DNA from: Acidobacteriota bacterium
Lineage (GTDB): Bacteria > Acidobacteriota > Terriglobia > Terriglobales > Acidobacteriaceae
Direction of reading: 5' to 3'
NCBI GenBank assembly: GCA_025353435.1
Contig: JANXQR010000647.1
Coordinates: 1-33,419 of the forward strand
Length of the DNA stretch: 33,419 bases
Program-made: the position numbers and the translations under genes
Notes under the pieces: generated by a model
The model's input: only the letters and a program-made list of their open reading frames with translations
Database searches by the model: none
What the model was told of the DNA's origin: nothing
In this document: piece after piece, positions 1-9,096 of the stretch
How the letters are laid out: every line of letters begins with the position of its first letter
Numbering within the stretch: position 1 is the first letter of the stretch

Positions 1-586
1 GGACAATCGTGGTGCCTTGATTATTCAGTTCACGGAACAGGTCCATAATTTCGCGTGCCTGTGTGGAATGCAGGTTACCCGTAGGCTCGTCTGCCAACAG
101 AAGCGAAGGCGCATGTACCACGGCGCGTGCGATGCCCACCAGTTGCTGCTGCCCGCCGGAAAGCTGATTTGGAAACAGGTCTTTTTTGGCGACGATTCGG
201 AAGCGATCGAGGATGTCGGCGACCATGCCGGCTCGAACCTTTGCGGGGAGATTTTTGTAAGAGAGCGGCAGGTCGATGTTCTCAGCGACGGTGAGATCGT
301 CCAGCAGGTGGTAGCTTTGAAAGACCATGCCGATGCGCTGGCGCGCGATGTCTGCACGCTGCTTGCGGCTTAGAGCATGTACGGCCGTGTCTCCGAACCA
401 GTACTCGCCCAGCCAGCTGTCATCGAGCAATGCCAGCACGTTAAGCAGCGAGGACTTCCCTGCTCCACTCGGTCCCATCACGGTAACAAATTCGCCTTCG
501 CGAATAGTGAGTCCAATGCGACGCAGCACCCACGTCTCGGTGTGACCTGTTTTGTAACTGCGCTCCACGTTTTTCAATTCGATCAT
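1..586 (-). CDS. ABC transporter ATP-binding protein, MacB/LolD type (3' end cut by window edge)
   Basis: This is the nucleotide-binding subunit that would power an FtsX/MacB-type permease at the inner membrane. The visible 195 residues contain Walker A GPSGAGKS at 38-45, the Q-loop glutamine at 90, the signature LSGGQQQ at 142-148 and Walker B LLLADEP at 162-168. Two positions are unusual. The arginine that normally follows LSGGQQQ is Leu149, and the D-loop reads NLHS (His173) instead of NLDS. The start is ATG at 586, preceded by a GAAGGAAA ribosome-binding site. It lies 39 bp downstream of the second ADOP permease on the same strand, so it is probably the last or a late gene of the efflux operon. 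The C-terminus, including the H-loop histidine, is outside the window. The family call is firm; the transported substrate is unknown. Confidence 0.93.
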   Translation of the reverse strand, partial: MIELKNVERSYKTGHTETWVLRRIGLTIREGEFVTVMGPSGAGKSSLLNVLALLDDSWLGEYWFGDTAVHALSRKQRADIARQRIGMVFQSYHLLDDLTVAENIDLPLSYKNLPAKVRAGMVADILDRFRIVAKKDLFPNQLSGGQQQLVGIARAVVHAPSLLLADEPTGNLHSTQAREIMDLFRELNNQGTTIV

Positions 587-625
587 GATGATTTCCTTCG
601 TGCAGTTCCGGGGTTATGTACGGGC

Positions 626-3157
626 CTAGTCAATTCGCAAAGCGCGCATCGGTTGCACGCTGGCAGCGCGACGCGCAGGCAGTGCCGCTGCAAGTATCAC
701 CATCACCGCTGTGAGAAGCACGGCGGATGCAAGCGTAAGTGGGTCAGCGGAGGTGACTCCGTAGAGCTGGCTGCGGAACAGGCGTGCGACAGCCACTGCC
801 AGAGGAAGCGCGATGATGGTAGCGATGGAAGCGATGAGGAGCATCTCGCGCGAGATAAGCAGAATCACGCTGGACCGTTGCGCGCCGAGCGCGAGGCGGA
901 CACCGATCTCGCGAGTTCGCTGTTCGGTGGAGTAGGCCAGTACTCCATACAGCCCCACTGCAGCTAACAGCATGGCAAGCGTGGAGAATCCAATGGCGAG
1001 AAAGGCAAGGGCGCGCTCATCAGAAGCACTGCGGTCTACTTGATCTTCCATGGTGCGAAGACCGTCGACGACCAATGTAGAGTCCAATTGATGAATGGTC
1101 TGACGAACTGCACCCTCGAGCGCCTCCGGCGGTCCTGAGGTGCGGAGGTACATGACGACACCACCGGGGTGCTTCTGTTGCAGGTAGGGCTCGTAGACGG
1201 CAGGGCCGAGAGGCGAGCGTAGATCGGAGTGTTTGATGTCGCCTACCACGCCCACAATGGTGGTGTCGAATTTGTTGTCGTCTGCTCCACCCTGTACGAT
1301 CTGGCGACCGATGGCATTTTGCGGGGTGCCGAAGAAGCGCTTGGCAAACGCGAGGTTCACGACCGCAACCTCGGGCTGCCCCTTTGTATCCGCAACGGTG
1401 AACTCTCTGCCCACCAGCAGCGGCTGACGCAAAGTGGTGAAGTAGCCCGGGTTGATGCGTGGCTCTTCGAAGTTCATGTGCTCGTCTTCGGACGGTTTGT
1501 AACCCTGAATCGAGTAGTTGGAGGTTTCGTTGTCTCCCGAAAGTTCGGGATCGGTAGTGGAGGACACTGAACTGACGCCGGGGATGCGGCCGAGCGCCTC
1601 AAGTGCATTTTTGACGATCTGCGGTGTACGGTCTTCACCGTAACCAGAGCTGGTTGGATCGAGGCTGAAGGTCACGAGGTGGGTAATGTCGAAGCCGACC
1701 TGTTGCTGGCGAAGGTTGTCGAGAGTGCGCACAAAGAGGCCGGCCCCTGCGAGCAGCATCACGCTCAGGGCAATCTGCACGCCAACTGCGACTGCGCGGA
1801 ATCTCTGCGATGCCTTCGACGCTGTTCCCATGTTTTGCCGTAAGGTATTCGTCAAGTCAGGGCGAAGGAAATGCAGCACCGGCGCAATACTGAACAGCAA
1901 GCTGGCTAACACGGACAGGCCCAGCGTAAAGACGAGAACCCGCGCATCGATCGAGGCGGAGTATGGCTCGGTCCCTGGGTCGGCACTGGTCATCAGTCGA
2001 ACAAGGATGCGAGAAACCACCGGTGCAAGTGCAAGCCCAGCGGCAGCACCGGCCATGCCTAACATCCCGCCTTCAACGAGCAACTGCAAAACGATGCGGC
2101 TCCGTCGCGCGCCCAATGCGTACCGCATGGACATCTCCCTTGCGCGAGCGCTGGCACGAAGCAGCAGCAGGGTTGCCACGTTGAGCGCGCACATAGCGAT
2201 CAGCAGACCGGCCATACTCATCAGGATGATGAGCGGCTTTTGAAGATCGAGGCGGCCGGGAGAGAAGCCCTTCGAATCGTCGAGCACCTTGAGATGCGAT
2301 TCGTCGACGAACCGCCTTTTGAAACGCTCGGACGATTTCTTGTAGAGGGTCAGCTCGTACGCACGGAGGGAGTGCCACAAGGGCCCGAGGCTCGCTTCAG
2401 CTTGAGTAGCACTGACGCCGGGCTTGAGGCGAGCAACAAGAGTTAGGAATACAGACTGGTGGTTGTTGAGGTCGTCGCGCGGGACCATCCATGGCATGGC
2501 GATCTCCACCATGCTCATCGGAATGAACAGGCCGGGCTTGTAGCCTCCGATAGCTGAGTCGAAGTTCTCGGGAGCTACGCCAAGAATGGAGAATGATCGA
2601 CCATTGATGAGGACTGTCTGGCCAACGACGTCGCGGGCAGCACCGAAGCGTGCCTTCCAATAGCTGTGGCTGAGGACTACAACCGGGTTGGCATTCTTGG
2701 CCGTATCGTCCTGCTGAGTGAACAGGCGGCCTACGGCCGGCTTGAGGCCAAGGAGTTGGAAGTAATTTCCGGTTACAACTTCAGCTTCTTTGTTCTCCGC
2801 CTGATTGTGCCAGGAAACACCGAGCGTCGTTTTATCCGCTGCGATCATTCCTTGAAAAACCTGGTTCTGGTCGCGCAGGTCTTTGTACATCGGATACGAG
2901 AAATAGTTCAAGCGACCGTCTGAGTCACCACCGAAGCTGCTCATGGAGCCCGAGAAGGCGCCCGACCATTCGAAGCGGACGAGTTCCTTCGGCTTCTCGA
3001 CGGGGAGCATGCGCAGCAGGACCTGGTCATAGAGGGTAAAGATTGATGCGTTCGCGCCGATGCCGAGCGCGAGCGTAAGCACCACCGTGATCGTGAATCC
3101 CGGCGACTTGCGCAACTGGCGCAAAGCGTAGCGAATGTCCTGAAGCAACGAGTTCAT
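626..3157 (-). CDS. ADOP-family ABC transporter permease (second of a tandem pair)
   Basis: This 843-residue inner-membrane protein has two MacB_PCD-plus-FtsX halves in one chain, the layout of the acidobacterial duplicated permease family (TIGR03434). It opens with DIRYALRQLRKSPGF and a first membrane segment (TITVVLTLALGIGANASIF). A large extracytoplasmic domain follows, then a membrane cluster near residues 310-440, a second extracytoplasmic domain and a C-terminal membrane cluster. It ends in the characteristic LPARRAASVQPMRALR. The reading frame stays open for 114 more codons upstream, but ATG 3157 is chosen because the family N-terminus begins there and an AGGAG ribosome-binding site sits just before it. 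That site overlaps the stop codon of the preceding permease, implying translational coupling. By analogy with MacB it would move substrate through mechanotransmission, driven by one of the adjacent ATPases. Confidence 0.95.
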   Translation of the reverse strand: MNSLLQDIRYALRQLRKSPGFTITVVLTLALGIGANASIFTLYDQVLLRMLPVEKPKELVRFEWSGAFSGSMSSFGGDSDGRLNYFSYPMYKDLRDQNQVFQGMIAADKTTLGVSWHNQAENKEAEVVTGNYFQLLGLKPAVGRLFTQQDDTAKNANPVVVLSHSYWKARFGAARDVVGQTVLINGRSFSILGVAPENFDSAIGGYKPGLFIPMSMVEIAMPWMVPRDDLNNHQSVFLTLVARLKPGVSATQAEASLGPLWHSLRAYELTLYKKSSERFKRRFVDESHLKVLDDSKGFSPGRLDLQKPLIILMSMAGLLIAMCALNVATLLLLRASARAREMSMRYALGARRSRIVLQLLVEGGMLGMAGAAAGLALAPVVSRILVRLMTSADPGTEPYSASIDARVLVFTLGLSVLASLLFSIAPVLHFLRPDLTNTLRQNMGTASKASQRFRAVAVGVQIALSVMLLAGAGLFVRTLDNLRQQQVGFDITHLVTFSLDPTSSGYGEDRTPQIVKNALEALGRIPGVSSVSSTTDPELSGDNETSNYSIQGYKPSEDEHMNFEEPRINPGYFTTLRQPLLVGREFTVADTKGQPEVAVVNLAFAKRFFGTPQNAIGRQIVQGGADDNKFDTTIVGVVGDIKHSDLRSPLGPAVYEPYLQQKHPGGVVMYLRTSGPPEALEGAVRQTIHQLDSTLVVDGLRTMEDQVDRSASDERALAFLAIGFSTLAMLLAAVGLYGVLAYSTEQRTREIGVRLALGAQRSSVILLISREMLLIASIATIIALPLAVAVARLFRSQLYGVTSADPLTLASAVLLTAVMVILAAALPARRAASVQPMRALRID

Positions 3158-3167
3158 CAACGATCTC

Positions 3168-5723
3168 CTATTCGGTGCGCAGAGCTTGCATGGGCTCGAT
3201 GGAAGCGGCGCGACGGGCGGGAAGGAGCCCTGCCGCCGTCCCGCAAAGCGCGAGGACAAGGGTTGCACCCGCAAAGGCGAGAGGATCATACGAGCTGATT
3301 CCGTACAGCTGACTTGCCAGCATATGGCCGGCAAACAGCGACACGGGGATTCCGATGATGAGCCCCAGAGCGAGTTGAAAGGCGACTCCACGCAGCACGA
3401 TGCCCATGACACCGGAGCGTGTGGCGCCGAGCGCCATGCGGATGCCGATTTCATTTGTGCGGCGCACCACGAAATACGACATGACGCCGTAGAGCCCAAC
3501 CGAAGCCAGAATTAGCGCGAGCACTCCGAAGAGCGTAGTCAGTCTCGCGAGCAGCCGATCCTGGATGAAATTGTCGTTGACCTGCCTATCGAAGGGGTGA
3601 ACATCAACGACCGCCAGATTCGGGTCAACAGAGGCCAATGTGCGCCGCAACAATTCGTCCACGTTCTGCTGGCGCGAGCCGAAATCGATGAGGATCGAGC
3701 TAACAATCATCGACTGCACCTCGCCACTAATGAAGGGCGGGGCGAATCGATTGAAGCGCTGGGAGAGAGGGCGCAAGTAAACTGGTCGGACGGCTTCGCG
3801 GGGATTGTTCATTTTGAAGTCGCGAAAGACGCCGACAATCTCGAATGCACTCGAATACTTCGGGTCATCGATCCCAAAATGTTTTCCGATGGGGTCTTCC
3901 TGGGAGTAGAAGCGCTTCACGAACGCCTCGTTGACAATGGCCACTGGCTGCGATGTTGCTGAATCCTGGTCGCTGAAATCGCGGCCGCGCACCATGGGCA
4001 CGCCTATAGACTGAAGAAACTGTGTACTAACACGATCCCATGTGGAATTGCAGTTTTCATCGGCGCGTGGAACGGGATGCCCCTGAGGCATCGCGCATTC
4101 CCCCCAGTTGTCGCCCTCAAGCGGACTATAGAGCGCGAGGGCTACGTGCGAGACGCCCGGCAGAGCCGAGAAGCGAGACTCGATCTCCCGATACAGAGCG
4201 GGGGCGCGATCGGGAGTGTATCCCGCGCCCGCCGGATCGATGTGCATCACATATCGGTTGCTGGTAACGATGCCGAAATTCTGGTTTTCCAGATTCCCGA
4301 GGGAGCGTGTCATCAAAATCGCGCATGCCAGCAGCACCATGGAAAACATTGCCTGCAAAACCACCAATGCCTTTTGCGAGATTCCGGAGCTGTCCCTTGT
4401 TGAGCGATTCATTCCGCGAAGAACTTCTGCCGGTTGAGCTTGAAGCGAGAACCATGCTGGGGCAAGTCCAAACAGAATGCCGGTCACTAGTGATACGGCG
4501 AATGCGAAGCCGAGGACCATCAGCGATGGACTGGCACTAACGGGAAGGTTGGGTGCATCGGGAAAGGCGAGGGCCAGAATTGTGCGCGAGCCGGCATAAG
4601 CAACGCCGAGGCCGGCGAGGCCTCCCATGCAACTCAAGAGAATGCTTTCAGTCAACGTCTGTCGGATGATGCGATTACGTCCAGCTCCCATGGCCATCCG
4701 CACCGCGATCTCTGATCGGCGCGCCGTGCTGCGAGCGAGCATCAGATTGGCTATATTCGCACATGCAATCAGGAGCACCACAGACGAGAGGATCATCAGC
4801 ATCTTCAGTCCCGTGCCCGTCTCCTGCTGAAGGTTCTGAATTCCTCCTCCGGCAGGAACGATTGCCACATACTGCTTGGAAATGATTGCCGTGCCGCCAT
4901 GCTGCGTGTACGCCTCGCGGGTAAAGAGCCACTGGCGCAAAGCGGCCGTCAATTTGCCTTGCAGAGCTGCAATGTTAGTGCCTTGGCGAACTCGTCCAAT
5001 CGGGTAGAGCCAATTTGAATCAGGATGATGGAGGATTGCGGTTTGACCTTCGCGAACGTAGGGCTCGGTGGATAGAGGCATCCAAAAATCCGCCGGGGTA
5101 TCGGTCACGCGATCTCCGAAGAACCCCGCGGGAGCTACGCCGATTACGGTGAACGGGTGCGCCTGAATGGAGATCGTCGAGCCTACCACCGACGGGTCCG
5201 CGCCGAACTCATTCTGCCACGCGCGATAGCTGAGCACTACGACTGGAGCGGCGTTTTCGCTGTCATCACTTTCGCCCATTGTCCGGCCCATCGACGCGCC
5301 AAGGCCAAGCGTAGAGAAATAGTTTCCCGACACCCATTCGCCGCGCAGTTCGCGGCCTCGCGCTTCGCCGCGCCGCACGCTGTACCTCCAAATACCCGCT
5401 TGGACTGCGGCCAACTGCTCAAATTCCGGCGCCGACTTCTTCAGGTGCAGATAGAGGTCATAGGAAAAAATATCGAAGTCACCGTTGCGCTCAACAAACC
5501 CACCATTCACGCAGCAGTTGTCGGTATCGCCTATTCGATAAAGCAGCGCGGGATCTGCAACCGGAAGCGAACGCAGCAGGATGCCCTTGACCAGCGTAAA
5601 TATGGCCGTATTCGCGCCGATGCCGAGAGCCAGCGTGACGATCGCAGTGAGCGCGAATCCGGGCGACTTGCGCAATTGGCGCAACGTGTAGCGCAAGTCC
5701 TGGATCACGCTCCCGCCGATCAT
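3168..5723 (-). CDS. ADOP-family ABC transporter permease (first of a tandem pair)
   Basis: This 851-residue inner-membrane permease has two MacB_PCD/FtsX repeats. The N-terminus DLRYTLRQLRKSPGF and the C-terminus LLPARRAASIEPMQALR are diagnostic of the acidobacterial duplicated permease family. The first membrane helix is near residues 22-48. The first FtsX membrane block is near 305-430 (LKMLMILSSVVLLIACANIANLMLARS), and the last block occupies roughly 720-840. The ATG at 5723 lies 2 bp after the stop codon of the upstream ATPase gene, and its own stop lies 10 bp before the next permease, so the three genes are almost certainly co-transcribed and coupled. It is clearly paralogous to the next gene but diverged, which fits an old tandem duplication or assembly of a heteromeric exporter. 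Substrate unknown. Confidence 0.95.
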   Translation of the reverse strand: MIGGSVIQDLRYTLRQLRKSPGFALTAIVTLALGIGANTAIFTLVKGILLRSLPVADPALLYRIGDTDNCCVNGGFVERNGDFDIFSYDLYLHLKKSAPEFEQLAAVQAGIWRYSVRRGEARGRELRGEWVSGNYFSTLGLGASMGRTMGESDDSENAAPVVVLSYRAWQNEFGADPSVVGSTISIQAHPFTVIGVAPAGFFGDRVTDTPADFWMPLSTEPYVREGQTAILHHPDSNWLYPIGRVRQGTNIAALQGKLTAALRQWLFTREAYTQHGGTAIISKQYVAIVPAGGGIQNLQQETGTGLKMLMILSSVVLLIACANIANLMLARSTARRSEIAVRMAMGAGRNRIIRQTLTESILLSCMGGLAGLGVAYAGSRTILALAFPDAPNLPVSASPSLMVLGFAFAVSLVTGILFGLAPAWFSLQAQPAEVLRGMNRSTRDSSGISQKALVVLQAMFSMVLLACAILMTRSLGNLENQNFGIVTSNRYVMHIDPAGAGYTPDRAPALYREIESRFSALPGVSHVALALYSPLEGDNWGECAMPQGHPVPRADENCNSTWDRVSTQFLQSIGVPMVRGRDFSDQDSATSQPVAIVNEAFVKRFYSQEDPIGKHFGIDDPKYSSAFEIVGVFRDFKMNNPREAVRPVYLRPLSQRFNRFAPPFISGEVQSMIVSSILIDFGSRQQNVDELLRRTLASVDPNLAVVDVHPFDRQVNDNFIQDRLLARLTTLFGVLALILASVGLYGVMSYFVVRRTNEIGIRMALGATRSGVMGIVLRGVAFQLALGLIIGIPVSLFAGHMLASQLYGISSYDPLAFAGATLVLALCGTAAGLLPARRAASIEPMQALRTE

Positions 5724-5725
5724 GG

Positions 5726-6442
5726 CTACGCCTCTACTTCCGCCGTCAGCTTTTGCAGTTCCTGCTCTGACACAACCTTGCCGTCGAACAGATGCACTTC
5801 CCGCTCCGCATGTTTGGCAAAGCGCGGATCGTGGGTCACCATGCAGATGGTCGAGCCCTCGCGATGCAGGTCAGCGAGCAGGTGCATCACCGCTTCACCA
5901 TTCTTCGAGTCCAGGTTGCCGGTTGGCTCGTCGGCCAGCAGGATGGATGGCGAACCTGCCAGCGCGCGCGCAACAGCCACACGCTGCTGCTGACCGCCGG
6001 AGAGTTGGGCGGGATAGTGCCGCATGCGGTGCGCCATGTTCACGCGCTCCAGTGCTTCCTTTACGCGCTTTTTGCGCTCCGCAGACGGCATGCCCGCGCG
6101 ATACGTAAGCGGCAGTTCCACATTCTCTTCCACTGTCAGGTCACCGATCAGGTTGAAGCTCTGGAAGATGAATCCGATCTCCTGGTTGCGAATACGCGAG
6201 CGCTCGCTGAAACTCAGGTTCTCAACCGGCTTGTTGTTCAGCAGATACTTGCCGCCAGTGGGCGTATCCAGCAGTCCGAGGATGGAAAGCAGCGTCGACT
6301 TGCCGCAGCCCGAAGGCCCCGACATTGCCACATATTCACCGCGCGAAATTGTGAGGTGAATTCCAGAGAGCGCGTGAGTCTCCACCTCGTCGGTGTAGAA
6401 GACTTTGGTCAAATCCTCAATGTCAATCAGCTTGTCATTCAT
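5726..6442 (-). CDS. ABC transporter ATP-binding protein, MacB/LolD type (canonical)
   Basis: This 238-residue cytoplasmic ATPase belongs to the MacB/LolD/FtsE group that partners FtsX-like permeases. All catalytic motifs are present: Walker A GPSGCGKST (42-50), a Q-loop in FIFQSFNL, the signature LSGGQQQRVAVARAL, Walker B ILLADEPTG, the D-loop NLDS and the switch histidine in MVTHD. Length is normal for the family. ATG 6442 is preceded by AAGGAG with a rather long 11-nt spacer. The gene overlaps nothing but sits 2 bp from the downstream ADOP permease and 70 bp from the upstream acyltransferase. Unlike the second ATPase of this operon it has no degenerate motif, so it is the best candidate for the main motor of the exporter. 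Confidence 0.96.
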   Translation of the reverse strand: MNDKLIDIEDLTKVFYTDEVETHALSGIHLTISRGEYVAMSGPSGCGKSTLLSILGLLDTPTGGKYLLNNKPVENLSFSERSRIRNQEIGFIFQSFNLIGDLTVEENVELPLTYRAGMPSAERKKRVKEALERVNMAHRMRHYPAQLSGGQQQRVAVARALAGSPSILLADEPTGNLDSKNGEAVMHLLADLHREGSTICMVTHDPRFAKHAEREVHLFDGKVVSEQELQKLTAEVEA

Positions 6443-6512
6443 GTCGATTCAATCTCCTTGGGTAATCCGAATTCTTTGCTGCACGTTAGCCGATCAATTG
6501 TGCCATCGGCCC

Positions 6513-7760
6513 TTAGAAGTAACTCAGCCACCACTGCACCTTGTGGCGGCGCCGATATTCAGCGAACCACGCGCATGGAAAATACAGGGCCACGAGCAAT
6601 GCGATCCATGCCGCGTACACCGTCACGAGACCGTGCCCGTATCCCTCCGGGACTTCATTCATCCAGAAGCTTCCCTTCCACAACCACCCGACCGGTTGAT
6701 GGGAGGCGTAGGCAAGAAGAATGGCCCCGCAATGAATGAAGTAAAGATGGAGTACGTAAAACATCAGTGGAACGTTTCCGAAAATTACAACTGGTTTGCT
6801 CACTAACTGAAATACCCGCGAATTTCCCCAGCGATCGACTACCGCGAGCAAGATCAGACTCGGCCCAAGCGTCATCAGCAGAAACTGCAACGAAGGCGGA
6901 TACTTCTCGGTGTCGAGGAAGCTCATTACGCTCATCACAAATGAACTCTGCACGTGCCACTCGCCCGGAGAATTGCGCGCCACGCCGGCAGTTGGATTGC
7001 CGTATGCATTGAACGCGCGCAGCACAATAAACGCGGCGGTGGCGGCGATACCAATCCAGAGCGTAATCCGCGCGCGTAAGGCAACTGGCTTCTCAAACAG
7101 CTTTCCGAAGACATAGCCGAGTATCATCACGCCGGCAAGAGGGAGCAGGGGAAAGAGCACGAAGAAGTGGGTATGCGGCACCACGCCTTTGCGGTGCAGA
7201 ATGGATAACAGCCAGTCGAAACGCCCCAGTTGTGCAGGCTTTACCGCATCGAACAGATCGTGCAGCAGTACGATCGCGGCGCCAATTGCGAATGTGATCT
7301 TGTTGGGCAGCCAAACCAGGAACGCTAGCAAAATCATCGAGCAGCCCAGTGACCAGATCACGCCGCCCATCCGCCAGAAGACGAACGTCCAGGCATATTC
7401 AATGATGGTGAATTCGAGCAGCACCAACCAGAGTCCGCGCGTCAATAGGAAGCGCGAAGTCGCCCCCACGGAGCCGGACCGCGAGCGATAGAGATATGCG
7501 CCCGTCCCTGCCAGGAAAAAGAAAAGCGGAGCACAGAAGTGCGTAATCCAGCGCGTGAAAAACAATGCAGGCCAGGTGTGGGCCACGTCTTCCGGCTCCA
7601 CCGGAATATTGGTCAGGAAGTCGCGCAGGTGATCGATGCCCATGAGGATGAGCGCCAAGCCGCGCATGAAATCGACAGAGACGATGCGGTCGCCCGCCAA
7701 TCGCCCCGCGACATCAGCGGCTGCCGTCACACTCCTCGCCTGGGCCATTGCCTGCGCCAT
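6513..7760 (-). CDS. DUF1624/HGSNAT-like multi-spanning membrane acyltransferase
   Basis: This 415-residue polytopic inner-membrane protein resembles the heparan-alpha-glucosaminide N-acetyltransferase catalytic family (DUF1624). The N-terminal signature RIVSVDFMRGLALILMGIDHLRDF is followed by FFTRWITHFCAPLFFFLAGTGAYLY and about nine further hydrophobic segments. Known relatives move acetyl groups from cytosolic acetyl-CoA across the membrane onto sugar amino or hydroxyl groups; the acceptor here cannot be read from the sequence. ATG 7760 is chosen because GGAAGGGGAAC precedes it; a second in-frame ATG lies four codons inside. The gene sits between the HlyD adaptor (54 bp upstream) and the ABC ATPase (70 bp downstream), suggesting that modification and export are connected. 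The family is clear, the specific reaction is not. Confidence 0.9.
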   Translation of the reverse strand: MAQAMAQARSVTAAADVAGRLAGDRIVSVDFMRGLALILMGIDHLRDFLTNIPVEPEDVAHTWPALFFTRWITHFCAPLFFFLAGTGAYLYRSRSGSVGATSRFLLTRGLWLVLLEFTIIEYAWTFVFWRMGGVIWSLGCSMILLAFLVWLPNKITFAIGAAIVLLHDLFDAVKPAQLGRFDWLLSILHRKGVVPHTHFFVLFPLLPLAGVMILGYVFGKLFEKPVALRARITLWIGIAATAAFIVLRAFNAYGNPTAGVARNSPGEWHVQSSFVMSVMSFLDTEKYPPSLQFLLMTLGPSLILLAVVDRWGNSRVFQLVSKPVVIFGNVPLMFYVLHLYFIHCGAILLAYASHQPVGWLWKGSFWMNEVPEGYGHGLVTVYAAWIALLVALYFPCAWFAEYRRRHKVQWWLSYF

Positions 7761-7814
7761 GTTCCCCTTCCCACTTTGACTCGTTCACTGATTGCTGTCC
7801 GCTGGCGGCTGCGA

Positions 7815-9083
7815 TTACTCGAGCCGGATTCGGTCCACACCGTCATAGCGCGACATGTCGGAGAGAATCACCGTGTCGCCTTCTTTAAGCCCGTCCTGCA
7901 CCGTGATGTATTGCACCGAAGCTTTGCCCACCTTGACCGGCACACGGACTGCACCCTTATGATCGGGGTCTTCTTTGAACAGGCTCAACGTGGAGTTCTC
8001 GTTGCCCAGCGCAGGTCGGCCAACATAGAGCACATTATTCAAGTGTTCCAGATCGATCGTCCCGTCCACGCTCAACTGCGGAACCGCGCCTGCGGGCAGG
8101 GGCCCATCCAGCGATACGTCAACTGTGCGGGTTCCGTTCACGACCGAGGGGTCAATTCGTATCACGTGTCCCGCAACCACTCCGTTGTGGGTGTCGATAG
8201 TTGCCGGCTGGCCGATCTGGATGTCGTGCGCCTGCGTCTCCGCGATCTGCAGGGCTGCTTTAAGCTTGTCCATCTGAATCACTTCGGCAACCGAGGTTCC
8301 AGCAGTCACGTGGGTGCCCGCCTGCAGGGGCGTCGGAAGCGGCGCAACAACGCCAGATATTCCTGCTCGGACCTGAAGCGCTGAGGACTGTTTTTCATAC
8401 AGATTCATCAACGCCCTGGCCTGCTCGATCTTCGCTTGCGACGACGCTAACTGTACCTCGATGGCCTTCTGGTTGACGTCAAGCTGTTCCAGGCTCAGCG
8501 AGTGCTGCGTCGTCAGTTGATCGGCAGTATTCTTTGACTTCTGGTATGCAAGCCCCGAAATCACGCCCAAATCGAACAGCTGCTTATCTGTTAGTGCCTG
8601 CAATTGATCCTGTGTATAGTCGGAATTCACCGCCGCCGCAGCGGTCTTCTTGTCCATCAGGGTGCTTTGCAGCTGCGCCTGCAGACTTCGATAGTCGGCC
8701 TCCGCGCCCTTCAGCGCGAACTGCGCGTTCAGCAGTTGCTGCTGAAGCTGCGGATCGGCCATTTCTAACAAGATCGTGTCCGGCGTAACAATTGTGCCCG
8801 GCAGCGCGCGAATGCGCAAAACCGTCGCCTCAGTCTGCGCTGGAATCAGCTCGATCGAGTCTTCGCGAGGAACCAGTGTGCCGGTTGACCCACGCACTTG
8901 CCGAATTATGTTGCCGCGTTTTACGGTGTCCGGCCAAACCGCAGACGCGTCCACAGTAGGTGATGCCGGCTTCAGCCGCGAAACACCATATCCAGCGACC
9001 AAAAGGACTACGACGGCTACACCGATCCAGACAATTAACTGGCGGCGCTTCTTTAGCTTGATGTCAGGGCGAGCGATATCCAT
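7815..9083 (-). CDS. HlyD/MacA-family efflux periplasmic adaptor
   Basis: This 422-residue membrane-fusion protein would link the inner-membrane ADOP permeases to an outer-membrane channel. It has a short basic cytoplasmic N-terminus (MDIARPDIKLKKRR), one membrane anchor (QLIVWIGVAVVVLLVAGYGV), a first lipoyl half (IELIPAQTEATVLRIRALPGTIVTPDTILLEM), a long alpha-hairpin of roughly residues 105-245 rich in Q, A and L, a second lipoyl half (VRAGISGVVAPLP) and beta-barrel and membrane-proximal domains. The frame continues upstream to a GTG at 9128, but the basic-plus-anchor N-terminus argues for ATG 9083. No ribosome-binding site precedes it. A sigma-54-like promoter predicts a transcript starting about four bases before this ATG. 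First gene of the efflux operon; no TolC-type outer-membrane partner is in the window. Confidence 0.92.
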   Translation of the reverse strand: MDIARPDIKLKKRRQLIVWIGVAVVVLLVAGYGVSRLKPASPTVDASAVWPDTVKRGNIIRQVRGSTGTLVPREDSIELIPAQTEATVLRIRALPGTIVTPDTILLEMADPQLQQQLLNAQFALKGAEADYRSLQAQLQSTLMDKKTAAAAVNSDYTQDQLQALTDKQLFDLGVISGLAYQKSKNTADQLTTQHSLSLEQLDVNQKAIEVQLASSQAKIEQARALMNLYEKQSSALQVRAGISGVVAPLPTPLQAGTHVTAGTSVAEVIQMDKLKAALQIAETQAHDIQIGQPATIDTHNGVVAGHVIRIDPSVVNGTRTVDVSLDGPLPAGAVPQLSVDGTIDLEHLNNVLYVGRPALGNENSTLSLFKEDPDHKGAVRVPVKVGKASVQYITVQDGLKEGDTVILSDMSRYDGVDRIRLE

Positions 9084-9096
9084 TGCGTCAAGGTAG

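Noticed and set aside
377..967. Plus-strand open frame of 196 residues at the left end
   Set aside because: It lies antisense to the ABC ATPase and ADOP genes, both with unmistakable motifs, and its own translation shows low-complexity Cys/His/Arg-rich sequence with no domain.
5157..5993. Plus-strand frame of 278 residues over the ADOP/ATPase junction
   Set aside because: Antisense shadow of two clearly conserved genes; Arg/Ala/Cys-rich translation without domain structure.
6443..6512. Separate sigma-54 promoter between acyltransferase and ATPase
   Set aside because: A minus-strand GG-N10-GC occurs, but both boxes match the consensus poorly, and the gap is consistent with read-through from the HlyD promoter.
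7795..7815. Second copy of the TGTCCG palindrome between the adaptor and acyltransferase genes
   Set aside because: TGTCCG-CTGG-CGG matches only one arm and part of the other; the symmetry is broken.
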